In this document: piece after piece, positions 45,486 through 60,400 of the stretch | How positions within the stretch are numbered: position 1 is the stretch's first letter | How the letters are laid out: every line of letters starts with the position of its first letter | Assembly: GCA_026413225.1 (NCBI GenBank) | Contig: CM048572.1 | Location: 6,510,001-6,574,000, forward strand | Source of the DNA: Otis tarda | Lineage: Eukaryota > Chordata > Aves > Otidiformes > Otididae | Direction of reading: 5' to 3' | DNA: 64,000 nucleotides | Notes under the pieces: generated by a model | The model's input: the letters and a program-made list of their open reading frames with translations, nothing else | Database searches by the model: none | Told to the model about the DNA's origin: nothing | Translations under genes and position numbers: made by a program

Positions 45486-48400
45486 CTAGGAGAGAAAACA
45501 AACAGGCACCACTCAGGTTTGCAGTTCATGTGCAAAAGATGGAAATAAATCTTCCTTTTTTTCTTTTTCAAAATAATTTTTTAAAATTAATCTCTTTGAT
45601 AACCTCATAACCTCCTTTATCACAGCAAATTCCCCAGGACCAGCACGGAGATGCCTGGGGAATTGGCTTTCTTGTTCTTTCTTTAAAAAAAAAAAGTACA
45701 AAATCCCCCCCATTTTTTCACTTATCACACCTACCTGTCAGGCAGGGGCTAATTAGGAGCATGTTGAGATATTCCCCGCGGCTGCCCACCTTGTAACTTC
45801 CCAGGCATTTGGTGCGTTGAATAAATCCCCAGCACAAACGGAAATCTCATACAGATAGAGAAACGCACAGCAAGTTTTAAAAAGCATCGGCAAGAAATCC
45901 TAATGACTCTTTACCTCAGGGAAAGAAAAATAAACCACCACAAAATCAGAATAATTAAAATTAAAAAAAAAAAAAAGAAAAGAAAAATGCTGGAATATCC
46001 CTCATCTGCCAGCCGATGCACCTCCCAATATCCCTGCCAGCCCTTCCCGGAGCAGCGGGGAGGATGTTTCCCCAACTACGTACCTCGCGGACTGAGCCAA
46101 GAGCAGCCGAGCCCGGCGGCGGCAGCCGGTGGGATTGACCTTTGCAAACAACCTGCTGGGACAGATGCAGGGAGAGGTTCAGCCTAGACCCGCCGGGCAG
46201 CCGGCCGCGGCTTCTGACGCAAAAGCGGCATCTTAACTCTTCCCCTGGGGAATGTCCCGGAGTTTGGAAAGAGCCCTGCTAGGAGATTTATAGGCTGGTG
46301 GATGCCTCCACTCGCACAGGCGCGCAGGCACGCTGAGCCGTGCGGGATGCCGGTGGAGGGGAGTGAGCAGAGCCTGGCTCGCTCCTCCAGCGGGCAGAGG
46401 GGGGCTCTTGGGCCGCTGGCTGGGGGTTTGTTACCAGCTACGTTCGGGGAGAGATTCCCAGTCATCCCTCTGCCGTTCACCCCCGCAGCTGGGGTCTCAC
46501 TGGGAGCCGTGGACAGGGAAGCGAATCCATGGCGGCGAGGGATGCGGAAGGGGTTTTGCCCTGGGCAGGTGGCAGCGGGGCTGGCGCTCACCAGGAGACC
46601 CAAGGGCGCCCAGCTTTGGTGTGAGCTGAGCAGATGGCAGAGATGTCCCTCGCCAGGGGTGGCTGGGAGGGGACTCGGTGACCACACATGTCCCGGGGCC
46701 AGCAGCTCTCCCTGTTGGAACCAAAGCCGCTTGCTGGGTGGGTTCCCCAAGGACCAGGGTTTGCTGCAGCCCGTGGGGGCTCTGCCCACGGCCCCACCGC
46801 TGACCTGGGCGATGCCCGGCCAGGGGCATCTCAGGGAAAAAGAGCCCTTCCTCTGAGGCTGCGTTCCCCCCGCGCGCCTGTCCCCAGGGAGGGGAAATGG
46901 CTGCAGAAGTCTGAAAGCTGCAGACAATCCTGCAGCATCAAGTGTGTTTCCCTATAACATCCCAGCGATCACGACGCCTGGGGCCGGCTGAATTATTGCA
47001 GATCACAAAAATGCAAGCCTGGCAGGCTGGAGGGGCTGCTTGCAATGCCCATGTGTATTTGTCCTGGCATCTGCTCTCCCGTAAAGCAGCTCAAGATGCT
47101 GCGGGCCCTGGGGAGCAGCTGGAGACATGTGCCAGGGGGATATTTCCACCCGCTCCCCTCCCAGCGGGTGGGATGATGGTTGTGCCAGCGAGATGGGGAA
47201 ACTGCTGCCAAGGCATCTCTGGCCCTGCTGTGGCACCGCGGGATGGGACCCCTCAGTGCAGGGAGCAGCAGGACCCCATGGGCTGGCAGGGCTGGGCACG
47301 CTGCTGGGGGCCGTGCTGTGCCAAGGACGCCGGCGCGGGGCACACCAGGGTGTCAGGGTGGCTCCAGAGACCACCAGCTTGCCTGTCATAAGGGGTCTAA
47401 CCAGCTCGGCTTCACCCTTCCAGCACCAGATCACCCCAAAATCCCAGCCACCTCTCCAGAGGTGCCGGGCAAAGCACCATCCCCAGTTTGCCGACACCCC
47501 TGCTCTATGTTCACCCGCATGTGGAGGCGAGCGCCAGCCCCAGAGGCTGGTGGCAGGACAGCCCTTCGCACCACGCCGGGACGGCACACGCCGGGGCTGC
47601 CTCCATTGCCCAACCCTAGCTACCAAATCTCTCATTAGTAAGGCTGGTAAGGGTGGTTTCATTCCCAACGGATCAGAAATGCAGATGGGGACACGCAGCA
47701 ACCATCTCAACTGGGCAGACTGGGAGCAGCAGCCGCCGCCAAGCGCACACCAAGGTAGGAAGGGCACTGGGGCGGCGTTATGGGAGGGGTTTTTAATGAT
47801 TTGTTGCTTCACAAAAGACAGAGCCCTATGCAGCAACTGCTCATCCAGCACTGAACTGCAAAGCTTTGCATTTAAGGATTTTTTTTTTTTGAGTTTTTCT
47901 TCCCCTGGGGCTCGAGGAGAGCAAACCCACTGCAGCCCCCCTGCCACGCAGCAGCGGAGCCGCACTGAGCGCGGAGAGAAGGCGAGGGCTTTGTCTCAGG
48001 TGCAGATGGAAAGCACTGCTTAATCAGCACTCCACGAGACAATCCAAATTCCAGGAACTGGAAGGGGCTTGTGTCCCTGCCAGGCGTAATATCCTGCAGC
48101 CCAGACTGGCCGGGCTGCCAAAGCACACAGTATCGCAGCGAGGACCTTGCTGGGAGCCAAGAAGCACACGCATTCAGCTGGATACAGCAGCAGCGCCGGC
48201 AAATTCTCATTTTAATGGGCATCAGGGGAAAAAAAAAAATAAATAAATCACCGGGTTCACAGCACTCTCTTGGCAGAGACGCCTGTCGATGGTTTTAAGA
48301 CGGACACACATAGAGCTCACTCCAGAATAAGCCACAGTGGGATCTGCAGGATTTCTCTGTCGTGTTTGTTTCTCCCATCCGCGGGCTCCCAGCGTCACCC

Positions 48401-51400
48401 ACCACCCATGTATGAAGGCGGCAGCGGGTGACATGAGCCCACACAGGACTGAGCAGGGCTCTGCCCCTTGCTGGGGGACGGGATCTGCTGCAGTCCCTGA
48501 GCACCAGGCAAGAAGGTGGCCGATGCGGCTTTCCATAGTGGGAGCCTCCTCTTTTCCGAGGGTAAACCGCCTTTTGATGGCCTTTTGCATTTCTAGAGCC
48601 CTGTAAAGGTCCAGTACATCCACAGCTTGGTTCCTCCGCATGCATCATGAAAGGAGCTCTTCCTCCTTAGAGGTCGAAGATTTGATCTCCATGTTGTGAC
48701 ACGAGAAAACCCAGGCTGAACTCCTGCACGTTTATTTGTGATCTCCCTGGAGTGAAACACCCCACTGAGCTATAACCCAGCTGAGATCAGTCCTGAAGCC
48801 TGAGGACTTCAGAGTCATCCTTCTCAGTAATTAAGACCAGCTCCTTCTAAGTGTTGAATCCCTCTCTGAACCAAGCTGAGCCTTGGAGAAGGGGGTGCAG
48901 AAAAGTCAAATCTCATGCTGAAGGGGTGACCTCCCAGGCTGCGGGAACAAGGGGGTGAATCCCCAGCTGCCAGCAGAACTGCAGCCTTTTTGGCCAGAAC
49001 ATGGGGACACCATGTTGGGATGGACTCTTCCAAAGAATTTAGCCTTTCTTCATCTAAATTAAAGAAGTTTGATAGGTATTGAACCCCTTCTTCCTGATAT
49101 CTCAGACATAGCAGGAATAGAGCAAGTTTCTCAAAGGAAATTTCACAATTTTAATGAGAAGTAGATGAAATAGTGAATTTTGATCATCTGAACTGTTCCT
49201 GTTGTTCCCTGTTAAAACCTGGGACGGAACAGAAAGCCAAGGTGCAATGCACATTCACCTCACTTTACCTTGCTGTGCCCCTCGGGTCATCTCCACACCC
49301 AAGAACCGGCTTTCCTCATGCCAGTGCAGCACAGTCACACCAGGAAGGAGGCGAAACCGAGCAGGGGCTCCTAGGATCTCCAGCAAATGAGAGAGTCTTG
49401 TTAATTTGGCTTTCAGGTCTACCAAGGAGGTCCCTCGCTCCTGTTGCCTGCGCTAACAGGATGGGCTTGGTGATGGACACAGCACCAGACAAACCATGCG
49501 GTGGTATAGCTCGCACCTACAGCTCCACGCCCCGGGATCTGGGTGGAGGAAGCACAGGAGGCACACCAGGCAGAGTGGGAGAGCAGAGAAAACCCTCCGG
49601 CTGGAGGCTTGTATCTCCAACAGCTCCAGCCGTGCAGTGCTCTGGGCTCCACAGGAACCTTCGGAGCAAACTTGAAGCAAGATAGCCCATGTGCATTTGC
49701 CAGAGCTTGCAGGATTATTTATGAAGGGTTCATTTATTGATTTCTAACGGATTTTTTTCCTGACCCCAGGCCCATGTGAATCCTGCTCTTGGAGCCTGCC
49801 TCCTAACCCACTTGGGCAGCGATCGTGGCTCCTGGGCAACGTCTCTGCTGTTCATGGCCAGCTGGCAGCAGCAGCGCCGCCGAGACCGTACACTACCAGC
49901 CCCTCGCAGAGGAACATTTCACCTCTGCTGGGGCTGCGATTACGGGGAGGAGGGGAGGGATGGCAGTTCACACCGGGGGTACCACATCTGTGACCCTGAA
50001 CGTGCGACCACGGGAGCACAGACCACAGCAGAGAGATCAGCAGGATAAGTTGGAGCGGGCCAAGTCTTCTCCAGCCTTTATCTCAGCTACTCAAGGCGTC
50101 ATGGCCTGCCTACGACAGCACCTGCCTCTGCATGAGGAGCAATGTCCTCTCATAACCCACCGTTTCCGCTGGCATATTTGCCAGGACATGAGAAAAACTA
50201 AAAATAAAGGTGAAGAAAAACCCTCTCCCATTTTATATATAGTGATGTGGGGGGGCTGGCTGCCGGGAGCCTGGGCAGGAGCCTGCACGTGTGCCTGTGG
50301 GTCCGACCACCCAGGCTGGGCTCGGCGGGATGGCACGGAGCAGCCTTGCCCACAGCCTGGCTACCGACCCGCTCTACAAAGGCCACCTGGGCATCGCCCC
50401 GGCTCTGCGAGCTGCAATTTGCTCCTTTTACTGGTGAAACTGGTCAGGTCCTGATAGGAGCCCGACCCTGGGAGCCTTTAGTGCTAGCAGCTAGAAACGC
50501 GGCAGGACTAATGCCTGTGTGATGCAAAGTAAGAACAACTTGTTTCGGGTTATTAACTAAGGTGTCCATCAAGGTAACGGGATCCTGCGTGATCTCTGGT
50601 CAATAGGTGGGTGTCAGCCCACCCACCTCTCCCCCCGTCCCCCGCGGCACCATCGGAGCTGTGGTCCCCACCAGCACCCGCAGCTGCCTGCGAGGAAGCT
50701 GTGAAGGCCACTGGCTCCAGCCAGCACCAAGATATAATTGGAGCCTTTGAAAGGCGAGAAATTTTTCCGCTGGCTCTAGAAATAAAATGTCTCTGAAGTT
50801 GAGTGCTGCGGACAGTCGTTTCTTGCAAAGGTATTTTTTACAGTAACTGGGCTAAGTTTAGAAATCCGCTTAACAAACAGCACGGAAGCTCCTCTCAGCA
50901 CAATTTAGAAGATAGTTAATTCGCTGTTTGCTAACGATTTATTTTTTAGCGCGGTGCTGCGGGTGTGTGATGGTGCCAATGTGAGAAGAATCTAACAGGT
51001 CAATGGAAAGAGGGGCCATCGCACCGCCAGTCAGCTGAGACCGAGATAGACCCGAACGTGAGCTGTGGCCTCCTCGCCAGCAGCACCCAGGCTGGGTACT
51101 GGACCCCCTGCCCCACAGCAGCGCCGTGCCCACCACCCCCATCCCCACCGCACGCCCACGCAGGTGCAGCCCACACGCAGCTCTGCCCACGCACACAGAC
51201 ACACAGAGGTAACAGCCCTGGAAACATGATGGTGGTGGATTTTATTTTTTATTGTGATTATTGCCCACTCTTCGCGTGGTCAGCTTCCAGGCTCAGTGGT
51301 GGGAAACCCGTCGGTCCCACCCAGGGGTCCTGGTGGGAGTTCCCCATCCCATAGGGCAAAACCAGCCTACACCAAAGGCATCGTCTGGGTTGAGCCGAGA

Positions 51401-54400
51401 TAATTTCTTCCTCGGCATCCGACACAGTAAGCACTACCTGTGTAACGGTCAGGAAACGCTGCAGCTCTGGCAAAGAGCTGGATCAGATGCTGGTTGGGGG
51501 CTATCGGACCACGGCCCCGAAAGCCCAGCCCCGGCAAAGTGAAGTCAGGACACCCTGGCAGCCTTACCGTGTAATTTTCTTGCCTGGACGGGTGTGTGCC
51601 GCAGCTTGACTGCAGCCCCTGTGTATTCAGTCCGTTCCCTTTTTTTCCAAGACCAAAATTAAGATAGAAACGGAGCAGCTGGCAGTGGTTCACAGGCGGG
51701 TTTGTCATGGCTGCACAGGGAGGTCTTGTTCCCCTTGCTCCTCTTCTCGGGGGTGGCCCCAGTGCTCACGTGCCCGGGCCCCCACTGTGGCACCAGCAAA
51801 CACCCTCCAACATCCTTGCCAGTGCACAGTTCACCATCTCCAGCTGCAAAATGGTTTTTTCCACAGAAAAAAAAAAAAAAGTTGCTGCTGTTTGTTGTTT
51901 GTTTGGCTCAGATTAAGTAACGGTGGGGCTGAAAGAGATGCTGCTTTTCCTCTCTGGCTCTGAAGGAAGAGGCGGATGTTTGCAGTGGTTTATCGTTCCT
52001 TGGGATGTTTGGATGGGGTCTCCTGAAGGTGTTGCTTCTCCCCAGCGTCTGTCTGGGGCATGTCTGGCAGTGGGGAGGACATGGTTCAGGTGGGTGGTGA
52101 CCACTCCAAGCCTGGCCGGGTTTAAAACCAGACCCTGGTCAGTGCAGGAAGGTGGTTCAGGAGGAAAGACACAGCACAGGAGCTCTCGGGGGTGTCCAGA
52201 GGAGATGGAGGGGCTCTGGGCAGGAAAGATGTGCCTGTGTAGGCTCTGGGTGTATTAACATCTCTTCACAAGGCTGAGAAACAGCAGCAGTTCAGCTCTC
52301 CTGGGGCTCCCCGGGGAGGCCAGCAGTGCTGAAGCAGAGCGACCACCTAACTGGTGAGATGGGGGTACCATCCTGAAGCTTTTGGTCTCCACTGGGCAAA
52401 CCACTTCCCGTACATATTTCTCTGTCCGTACTGTCACACTGATCACATCTACCAGAGGGCTCTGAGCATTGCCGGTGACCAGCCCTGCATCAGAGCTGGT
52501 CCTGCCCTTCCAGGTGAGCAGGCCAGGACTACGAAGGATTTCGGTCACATCTGCCTGTTTCTGGCATTGAAGCTGAAAGGAGCCTCAAATATTTTTGCTC
52601 ACTTTTAAAATCTCTTGCTGTACCTGGACATCTCAGGGCTTTCTGGCCACAGAACGGGAGTAGCTTGATGAACACTTCATATTTTCACCCCTCCACTCTC
52701 CCATAAAGATTTGTTGTGAATCTTTGCCAAGAAATCTCCCTTTTCTCGTGGGACTTCCAAGATTCCCCACGTCCAGATGGCTGGATCCAAGCCACCAGAT
52801 TTCTGTCTGCCTAGACATGAAACTTCTCAGGTTCAACCACAGAGGCTCAGATGTTTGCAAGAACCATTTTGCTCAAAGCTGGACAAAGGCTGGAAAAGCA
52901 GAAAACGAGAATCTTGGGATGCTCTTTTCTGCTTTATTTCCTTAGCTTTCGGCCAAAGAAGACCACGCTGCCCTGCAAGAAGAGCTCATGCAGCCCTTGC
53001 TGTGGCACACCGGGCAGGGATTGCAGAGCCCACGGACGCACCATCACTGCTGCCTTGTGCCAGACTTACCAACTCGTCATCTGCTCCTCCTCTGTCTTGG
53101 ACTCCACGTTTATTATGGCAAACTGCGCATTGTGAGCCTGCATGCACTTGACCATCCAAAAAGCAACCTCCCGCTTTTTGGATTGCTAACCCGAGGCTGA
53201 GCCAAGCACGTATGTGAGGTATAAAGAATGGAAATCAAGAGCTCTGGCTCCAAAAGCATTTGCCAGGTGATATAAAGCAAGGAGCTCCCCAGGCCCAGCC
53301 TGTGCCAGACGCTGCAAGAAGGAGCTGCGGTTCCCAAATTCACTTAGACACCCTGCCTGCCACAAGTGATTAATTTTGTTGTTCCAAGAACGTAAAAGCC
53401 TGTGAGAAACCGTGCAGCTGGAGGTCCCAGACAGACATGTTCTGACGATGTCACAGCATCCCTGTGGAGCTGCGTTGTACTGCAGAGGCTGGGAGAGGGT
53501 CAGGCTGGGAGATGGGCATGGCCTGGTTTTGGGATGCAGAAGCTCAGCAAGAAGAACCAAAGGTGCTGTGATGAGCACACCGATGCCTCCTTCCCATGCC
53601 GGGCCATCGTGCAGGGTTTTGAAATGGAAAACAAGCAGCAAATAGCACAGTATCTATATGGATAATCTGTGCACAGAGAAAAAAATTATGAACCCATGCT
53701 TGCAGTGCAGAACCCGTACCAAATCTTCCCTGTCTTTCAAGTGGAAGAGGCTGCCCTCTGCCACCAGCCCCTTGCCCATGACCCACCTTGCCCGCGACCC
53801 GGTGCTCGCTGCTGCGTGTGCCCGGGGGGCCGTTACCCCTCTGCTCTCGGCATTAGGCAGAGTTTGTGTTGTTTCTTGCTGGGATGTATTTCCCCGCCTG
53901 CCGAGAGGTGACAGAGGCTGGGTCACTGGCCACAGCGGCCGCAGCAAGGGTTACTTGCAGATCCTGCCCTGTGCGACCTTAATGTCAACAAGAAGCCCAT
54001 GAGCTCTCATAAATTGCAGGCTAACCTGCCCAGCAGTGAATTATTCCTGCCCGAAAAACTTGAAGCATGGCTGTAAACTGCAGAGAGCTTTCGGCTGCCC
54101 ACCAACCCAGCTACAGTGCTGGCGGGGCTGATTCCCAGTGCCACCAGCTGATCCCCAATGCCGGTGGTGGGGAGCCGTCCCAGGGGGCTCCCACCAGGAA
54201 AGGTTCCCATGCGGGGAGATCTCCCTTTGCAGGCCCTGGGAAGGAGTTGGTATGTCAGTGCCTGGTCTGGGTTCCACAGCCAGGACACCCGTGGTGGGTG
54301 GACACGGCGGTGACCGTCACAGCAGGGCACGGCTCCCTGATGTGCATGTGCTTTGACCTGCCAGGGATACATGAGAGTGTTTAAAATACACTGGGAAAAA

Positions 54401-57400
54401 AAACCCACATATCTACGAAGACATAGAAGGGAATCCGATTCCAATCAAAGACTTGTAAGGTCCAAACCAGTGATCTGAAGTTTAACTGAACACACTCAAA
54501 ATGGGAGCAATTCTCTCCACGTCTCTCCCAGCACAGAGACACGCTCCCCCGGGGTCTTTTCTCTCCTGACCAGAGGACACACTGGCATGTGAGTCCCTGA
54601 AAACCCTGAACCCCTGAAAACCCTGAGACACCTCCTCTGAAGATAATTGTCTGGTCTGAGGGTGCTGCGAGTGCTGGCAGCTCCATCAAGCCCACGCTCC
54701 CCACCCTTTGAAGGACAGAGGGAGGTGGATGCGGGATTCCTGCAGCTCATCAGGGGCTCTGTCCATCACTCAGGCTGTGTCCACACAGTGACACAAAGAT
54801 CTGACCCTGGCTTGTGGTGGCACATCTGTGCTACTGTGACCTTGCCCACGTGCCACAAGCGATGGGCAGGAGGAAACGGCAGTGGAGCTGTGAACACACC
54901 AGTACCTGGAGCACGCGTCCCAGAGGGATTTGTGCTTGTGGTGGCCGACAAGGACCATGGCTGGTAAGGTTCATGCTGCCCCATCCTCCCCATTGCTGCT
55001 AGCGAGGTTTAACTAGCCCGCGCAGGCGAGCCTGCTACAATCCAGCTTTCATCTCGCTAACAGACGTGCTGGTGCCAGCTCCCGCAGAGGAACCTGGCAG
55101 GTCGGAGGGAGGTGCTCGGTGAAGGGAAGGACAGAGCCCATCTGCCTCCTGGCCGGCGTCTCGCAGGACAGCAAACACTGAGCTCAGCGAGACAGCTGTT
55201 GCCTTTGGCACGTCCCTCTCCCCGCTCCACTTCCCCAGCAGACGCGGAGCACAGTTTTACCCCAGCGGTCAGTTTGCTGCTAAGCCAAGCCTGCCAGGGC
55301 GGTCGAGTCTCCCGCGTCCGGCTTTCCCTGCCTTGAAACCAGGGCAGGTGAGAGCCGTGCAGGAGCACCACGTCCCGGGAGCCAGGAGAGCGGCACCCTC
55401 AGAGCCTCCCCCAGCATCTTCCCAGCCAGGAGCCAAGGGGAAAGACATCCGCAGGGGCTGCGTGCAGCTCCCAGCTGGACCCTGTTACAGCCCCAGCGCT
55501 TCCTTTTGGGCTTGTCAACATCCAGCCACCGGGTCCTGGCTGAGAGAAATGGAGGGTGGCATTGCCCCAGGGGCCATGTCTGAGCAGGGGTGCGCTGGGT
55601 CAAGTTTGGGCAGAGGGGTGAGGAATAAGCCTAGCTGCATCCTTCTCATCTGGTGCTCAGCTGTTTCTGGTTTTTCCCTTCCCTTTTTCTTATTTAAGCT
55701 GGTATTTTCATGCTGTGCTGATAAGAGAGAGGAGGTCTGGGAGCGCTGGTGGATGGGGCTAGCTACTGGGTGTCCACATCTCCCCCTCCATGGGCTGCTG
55801 CAGTACAGACACCACGGATGGCAGGGCCCAGCAAAACCCTCTTTCCAAAACCAACATCTTGAATCTCTGTGACTGGGTTGTGGGAATGTCACAAACTGGA
55901 ACTTGATAAATTAATTGAAGTGTTATATGACATTACATCTCCTGGCATGGGTGGCTCACAATGCTCACCATTAAACCTGCGACAGCACGTGGGAGATACA
56001 ACGAGCTCTCAGGCTCTGCGAGCAGCTGATGCCCATCTGGAGTAACTGGGATGAATGAAGTGGTTATAAAGCTATGGCAGCAGTGCTGGGAGCAGGACTG
56101 CTCCTCTCTCCTTCTTCTCAGACAAGGATAGGGTTTTCCTCTTCTGCCTGCCTCAGTGATGGAAAGGATGAGATGTCTCCATGAGTTCATGGACCGTGCT
56201 ACGGGGAAAGCCTCCAGGTCTCCTCACTGCAGTGTTTTGTGTCTGCCCTCCTGCTGAAGTGGTTGAGTAAATCAACAAGGCTCCCCTCTGTGTCTGCCAA
56301 AACCCCTCCAGCCGTCTCGCACAGATGACTGTTGAGGTGATGAGGAGGGTTAATTGACCCTGGCAAATATTTACCTGTTTCTCTGGGTTTACAGAAACCT
56401 CGCTCCAGTTCCAGCTTTGAAGTGGAGTTCAAAGCCCCAGAAATGCTGATGTCTTGAGGGGAGCAAGCTCTCCCTGATGTGTAAAAATGCTGCTCTACAA
56501 GGAGAGGACCTGTGTCCCCTGTCCTTCTCGGAGGGTGCTTGGTGCAGCACTGGCATCTTCCATCATCTCATGGGGTCCTGCTTATCTCCCTGCACCAAGG
56601 TAAGATCTGCTTTGCCAGTTGTTTGGAGCCTACATTAAATAAACAGCCCAAAGAAAGGCCTTTCTCCAGCAAAGTGGCAGAACATGCTTCTCATGTGTTT
56701 TTTTTCCTAAGCTCTGAATGGTGTCAACAGAGATTGGGCTGAGTCGCACATCTGTGGTGGACTCATATTTTAAAAAAATAGCTCGTTTGAACTGCACAAA
56801 TAAACACTTGTGAAAAGAATCTTGTTTCTTTAAGTGAAGCCGGTAAATGCTCTGATTTAGTTAAAGCACTGGGATTTGGATTTTATCTTATCTTTCACCA
56901 AATTTAAAGCTGAGAGGAGAGGGGAAGCTGTTTATTTTCAGAACAGGTAGAGTCCACCTAGCAGGAGCACAACCTTCATCGCCCACCTCCTCCTCGGGCT
57001 GTCAGTGACACCCCCCCATGCACTGTTAACCACCTTCATACCTTCCTTCCACTTGGTAACACGCAGACTGCATCACTGTATTTTGGGAGACGCTCCATTC
57101 CTGGCAAACTGGGATGTGTTTCCCGGCGAGAGCTGAGAGAAGCAGTCTGGCCCACTTCATGTGGGGAAACTGGGCCAGACCATAATGGACCAGTAATGCT
57201 CCTGCCAGCCTCTCATGCCTGATGGTAAAATATAATGAGATTCCTTGGAGAAGGTGCAGAAGCTCCCTAAAAAATACTTCAGCCTTAATCTGCCGTTTGG
57301 GAGCATTTAACCCTAACGGCAGTTCTTCTGTACCTGGTACACACAGCAAAGCAAGTGCTCCCAAGTTCCTGCAGAAGCTACAGGAAAGAGTCCTGGCTGG

Positions 57401-60400
57401 GAAAAATGGTGATAAACCAGCTCTGGATTCCTCCTTGAGGCAAACTCATTTCTCCACTGCCCTAATCCCAGGGATGGGTGACCTGGGCACTGCTCAGCCC
57501 ACTTCATGCTGACACGTCCTCTCACCTCGCCGTCTTTCTGCCTGTCTTGTCTTTCAGGTGCTGCCCGTGGCTGATGACCGCACCAATGAACTCCGTGGCC
57601 TGGGGCACGGGGTTTCCTTGTTTCCCCTGCAGAAGACTGAGATGTGGGGCAGCCCTGTGGTGAAAGAGTGCGGAGAGGTAAGCATTCAGCTCACCGAACA
57701 CAGGAAATACATAGGTAAAAACTGAAAAATATATAACTTGAAAAAAAAATCTGTTAATTTAAGCATCTAAATTAAGACCGTGACAATCTTGAGTGCACTG
57801 GCTATTCAGCATTCCCTTTGAACATCTCTTGTAACTTTTATTTCACATCTACAGAGTATTTCACCAGTGGTTATGGTCAGGGCAAACTCAAATCACAGTT
57901 CTAGCCAACACTTACATAATTAACCGAGCCAGTAAAGCACAGATCAAATATTATGCATGTGTATTTTTTAGTTTTACATTTAATATTTGTAATTACATAT
58001 TTGACAGAAATAGCTACAACTTAGGCGATGTGGCTGGTTGTACCAGCGATGGAGTCAAGAAACAGGAACTTTTAACTGCAGCTAATGACTTCCAAATTTT
58101 ACACCTGAACATATGACTCTAATTCTTTCCTGCAAATATATGACCTAAAAATGCACCAGTAAGGTTTGAAAAGTTCATATTTCTGGATTTGAATAAGTAT
58201 AGACCATTTCCTGTCCATATTTGATCAGTTCCAATAAACAGCCGCTTCTTCCGGTAAAAAAATGCTGTGTATTTGTGCAGCAGCTCAACGGCCACCCATC
58301 AAAGGGCTTCGTGGAAATCGTTGTCCTGGGTTTTGCATGATGTTTGATCTGTGATTGATAATCCTTATAGAAAGGGAATAAATAGAAACAAATAACCCTT
58401 CTAGCACATGGCTAACAAAGTTTAATCAAACTGGGCAGGAGTCAGTTCCCAGTGACCGTGCCGCTCGGAGAGCACTGCCCGCTCAGCCCGCAGGGAAAAA
58501 CTCACCCAGCAGCCACCCCAAAAAGACAGCACAGGGAGAATCAAATTAATTCAAATACTCAGGTGCTGGGGGGCGGGAGTCAGGATTTTCTTTGGCAAAC
58601 ACAGAAGACATGCATTATATGCTGTGCCGAAAAAAAAAGGAATATTTCAGCAAGGAGCTGCACACACAGCCACCACAGCTGCTCAAGGAAGTCAGGTAAT
58701 TATAGATAAACATGACTAATTAAGAGCATTTCATGCCCAAGTGCATGTACACTTATCACATTAATTATGTATCTTTTTCATGTGTAATCTCACCCCAACA
58801 TCATCTGCTAATTGGCTGTTTAATTTGTATTGCAGGAAAAATAACTATTTTACATCTTTGTGAACCCTGGTTATTTTTAAGCTCTTCAGATCATTGTTGT
58901 ATCCCTCAGCAACCTCACAATTATATCTGAAAGAAATTTAGGAAGGGGAACAGAAGGTCTCCCGTATCCTGCTCAGGGGATGGGGATGCAGAGGTTAAGG
59001 GACTTGCCTATGGCTGGAGAGAGAGTTTGTCAGAGCCACAAATTAAACCCAGCTCCTCGGAGCCCATGCTCGTCACAACATCATTCTTTCTTGTAAATTA
59101 AAACCCGTCATTAGCCTGCTCCACTGCAATCTGGCTGTGCAGAACAAGAAATGTAAATATTTTGTAGCAGTAGGTATTCATCTGTAGCATTAATAAAGTT
59201 TGGGCCACTAAAATCTGAATTGGTTCTTTATTATGCTTTGCCCTGTATCCCAAAATATTTACATCTTCGGACATAACCGCCAAATATGCTGAAAATTCCC
59301 TGTAGCTCAGATCATACCCTTCCTATTCATTTGAGAAGAGCTGGAGGGGAAATGTGTGCCATGCAGACGTTTTCATGCCAGGTCCAGCCATGCTTCAGTC
59401 TGTACAAATTCCCGGGGTTAATTTCCACACCATTTTCCAAAATTCTTGGGGTTTCAGGACTGGGAAAGACCTTTCCCATTTGCCTGGGCAGCCACACAGG
59501 TAGTGAGTTACCATCTTCTCTCTTCTGTCTCTCAACTCAGCATCTCTGCTGTAAATAACACAGCATCTGCTCCCAGGAGCAAAACTTAAACCTTGGTTCT
59601 GCCCAGGCCTGTGACAAGACTGAGGCTTGTAGGAAGAGCACCCCTCCCCATCAGAGATGAGCAGCAAAGATCTAGGCCAGTGTGAGGGGAAGGCTGCCAC
59701 ACCTCTGCCCCAGGCTGCATTTCAAGGCACCACTGATACAAGGGAGAAAAGCTGAATATTATTATTATTTATATATTTTTAAACTGACAGTGAATAGAGA
59801 AGGCTGTGGAGCTGAAAGCACTGAAGTTGATGGACAGTGTCTCAGCAAAGGGCCAGAATGATCTTAAACTCCAAGCTTAAGCTCCTATTAGGCAAAGAAA
59901 ATACAGCACAAATTATGCTTATGTAGCACCTCTCATGCAAACATCCCAGGACGCTCCACGATCAAACTCAAACACAATCAATCATGGAGATGTGAGCAGA
60001 GCTCACCAAGGAAAACAGAGAGCTGAGGCGGCTCGGCAAGAATGAGCGGCACGGCCGCCGCGCGCACCTGGCTCCCAAACGGAAGGGCTGGGGGCTGGCG
60101 AGGGCACAGCTGCCCCCCGCGCAGGAAATGGTGGGTAGGCAGATGCCAGTGCGGTGTGGGAATTGCTGTGAGGCAGACGGGGGGTCTCCCAGGTCCGACT
60201 GGGCCGTTTCTAGCCGGGTAACTCGGCCCCACCGAGTGTGCGGCCACAGGCTGGTGGCTCTGCCGGTCCCACCGTGCAGCGTGCCCAGGTGGGCACCCAC
60301 CGTCTCCTCCCGGTGCCCCTGGAGCACCCCTTCCCTGCGGTGTCAGTTGGCCTGTGAGAACCCACCTTAGCCCAAATTTAGGCAGAAAAGATCAATTGCT

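Noticed and set aside
47003..48023. Open frames of 320 codons (minus) and 298 codons (plus) over the same DNA
   Set aside because: They overlap on opposite strands in GC-rich sequence, lack any known domain, and show no splice or start context. Stop-poor composition explains them.
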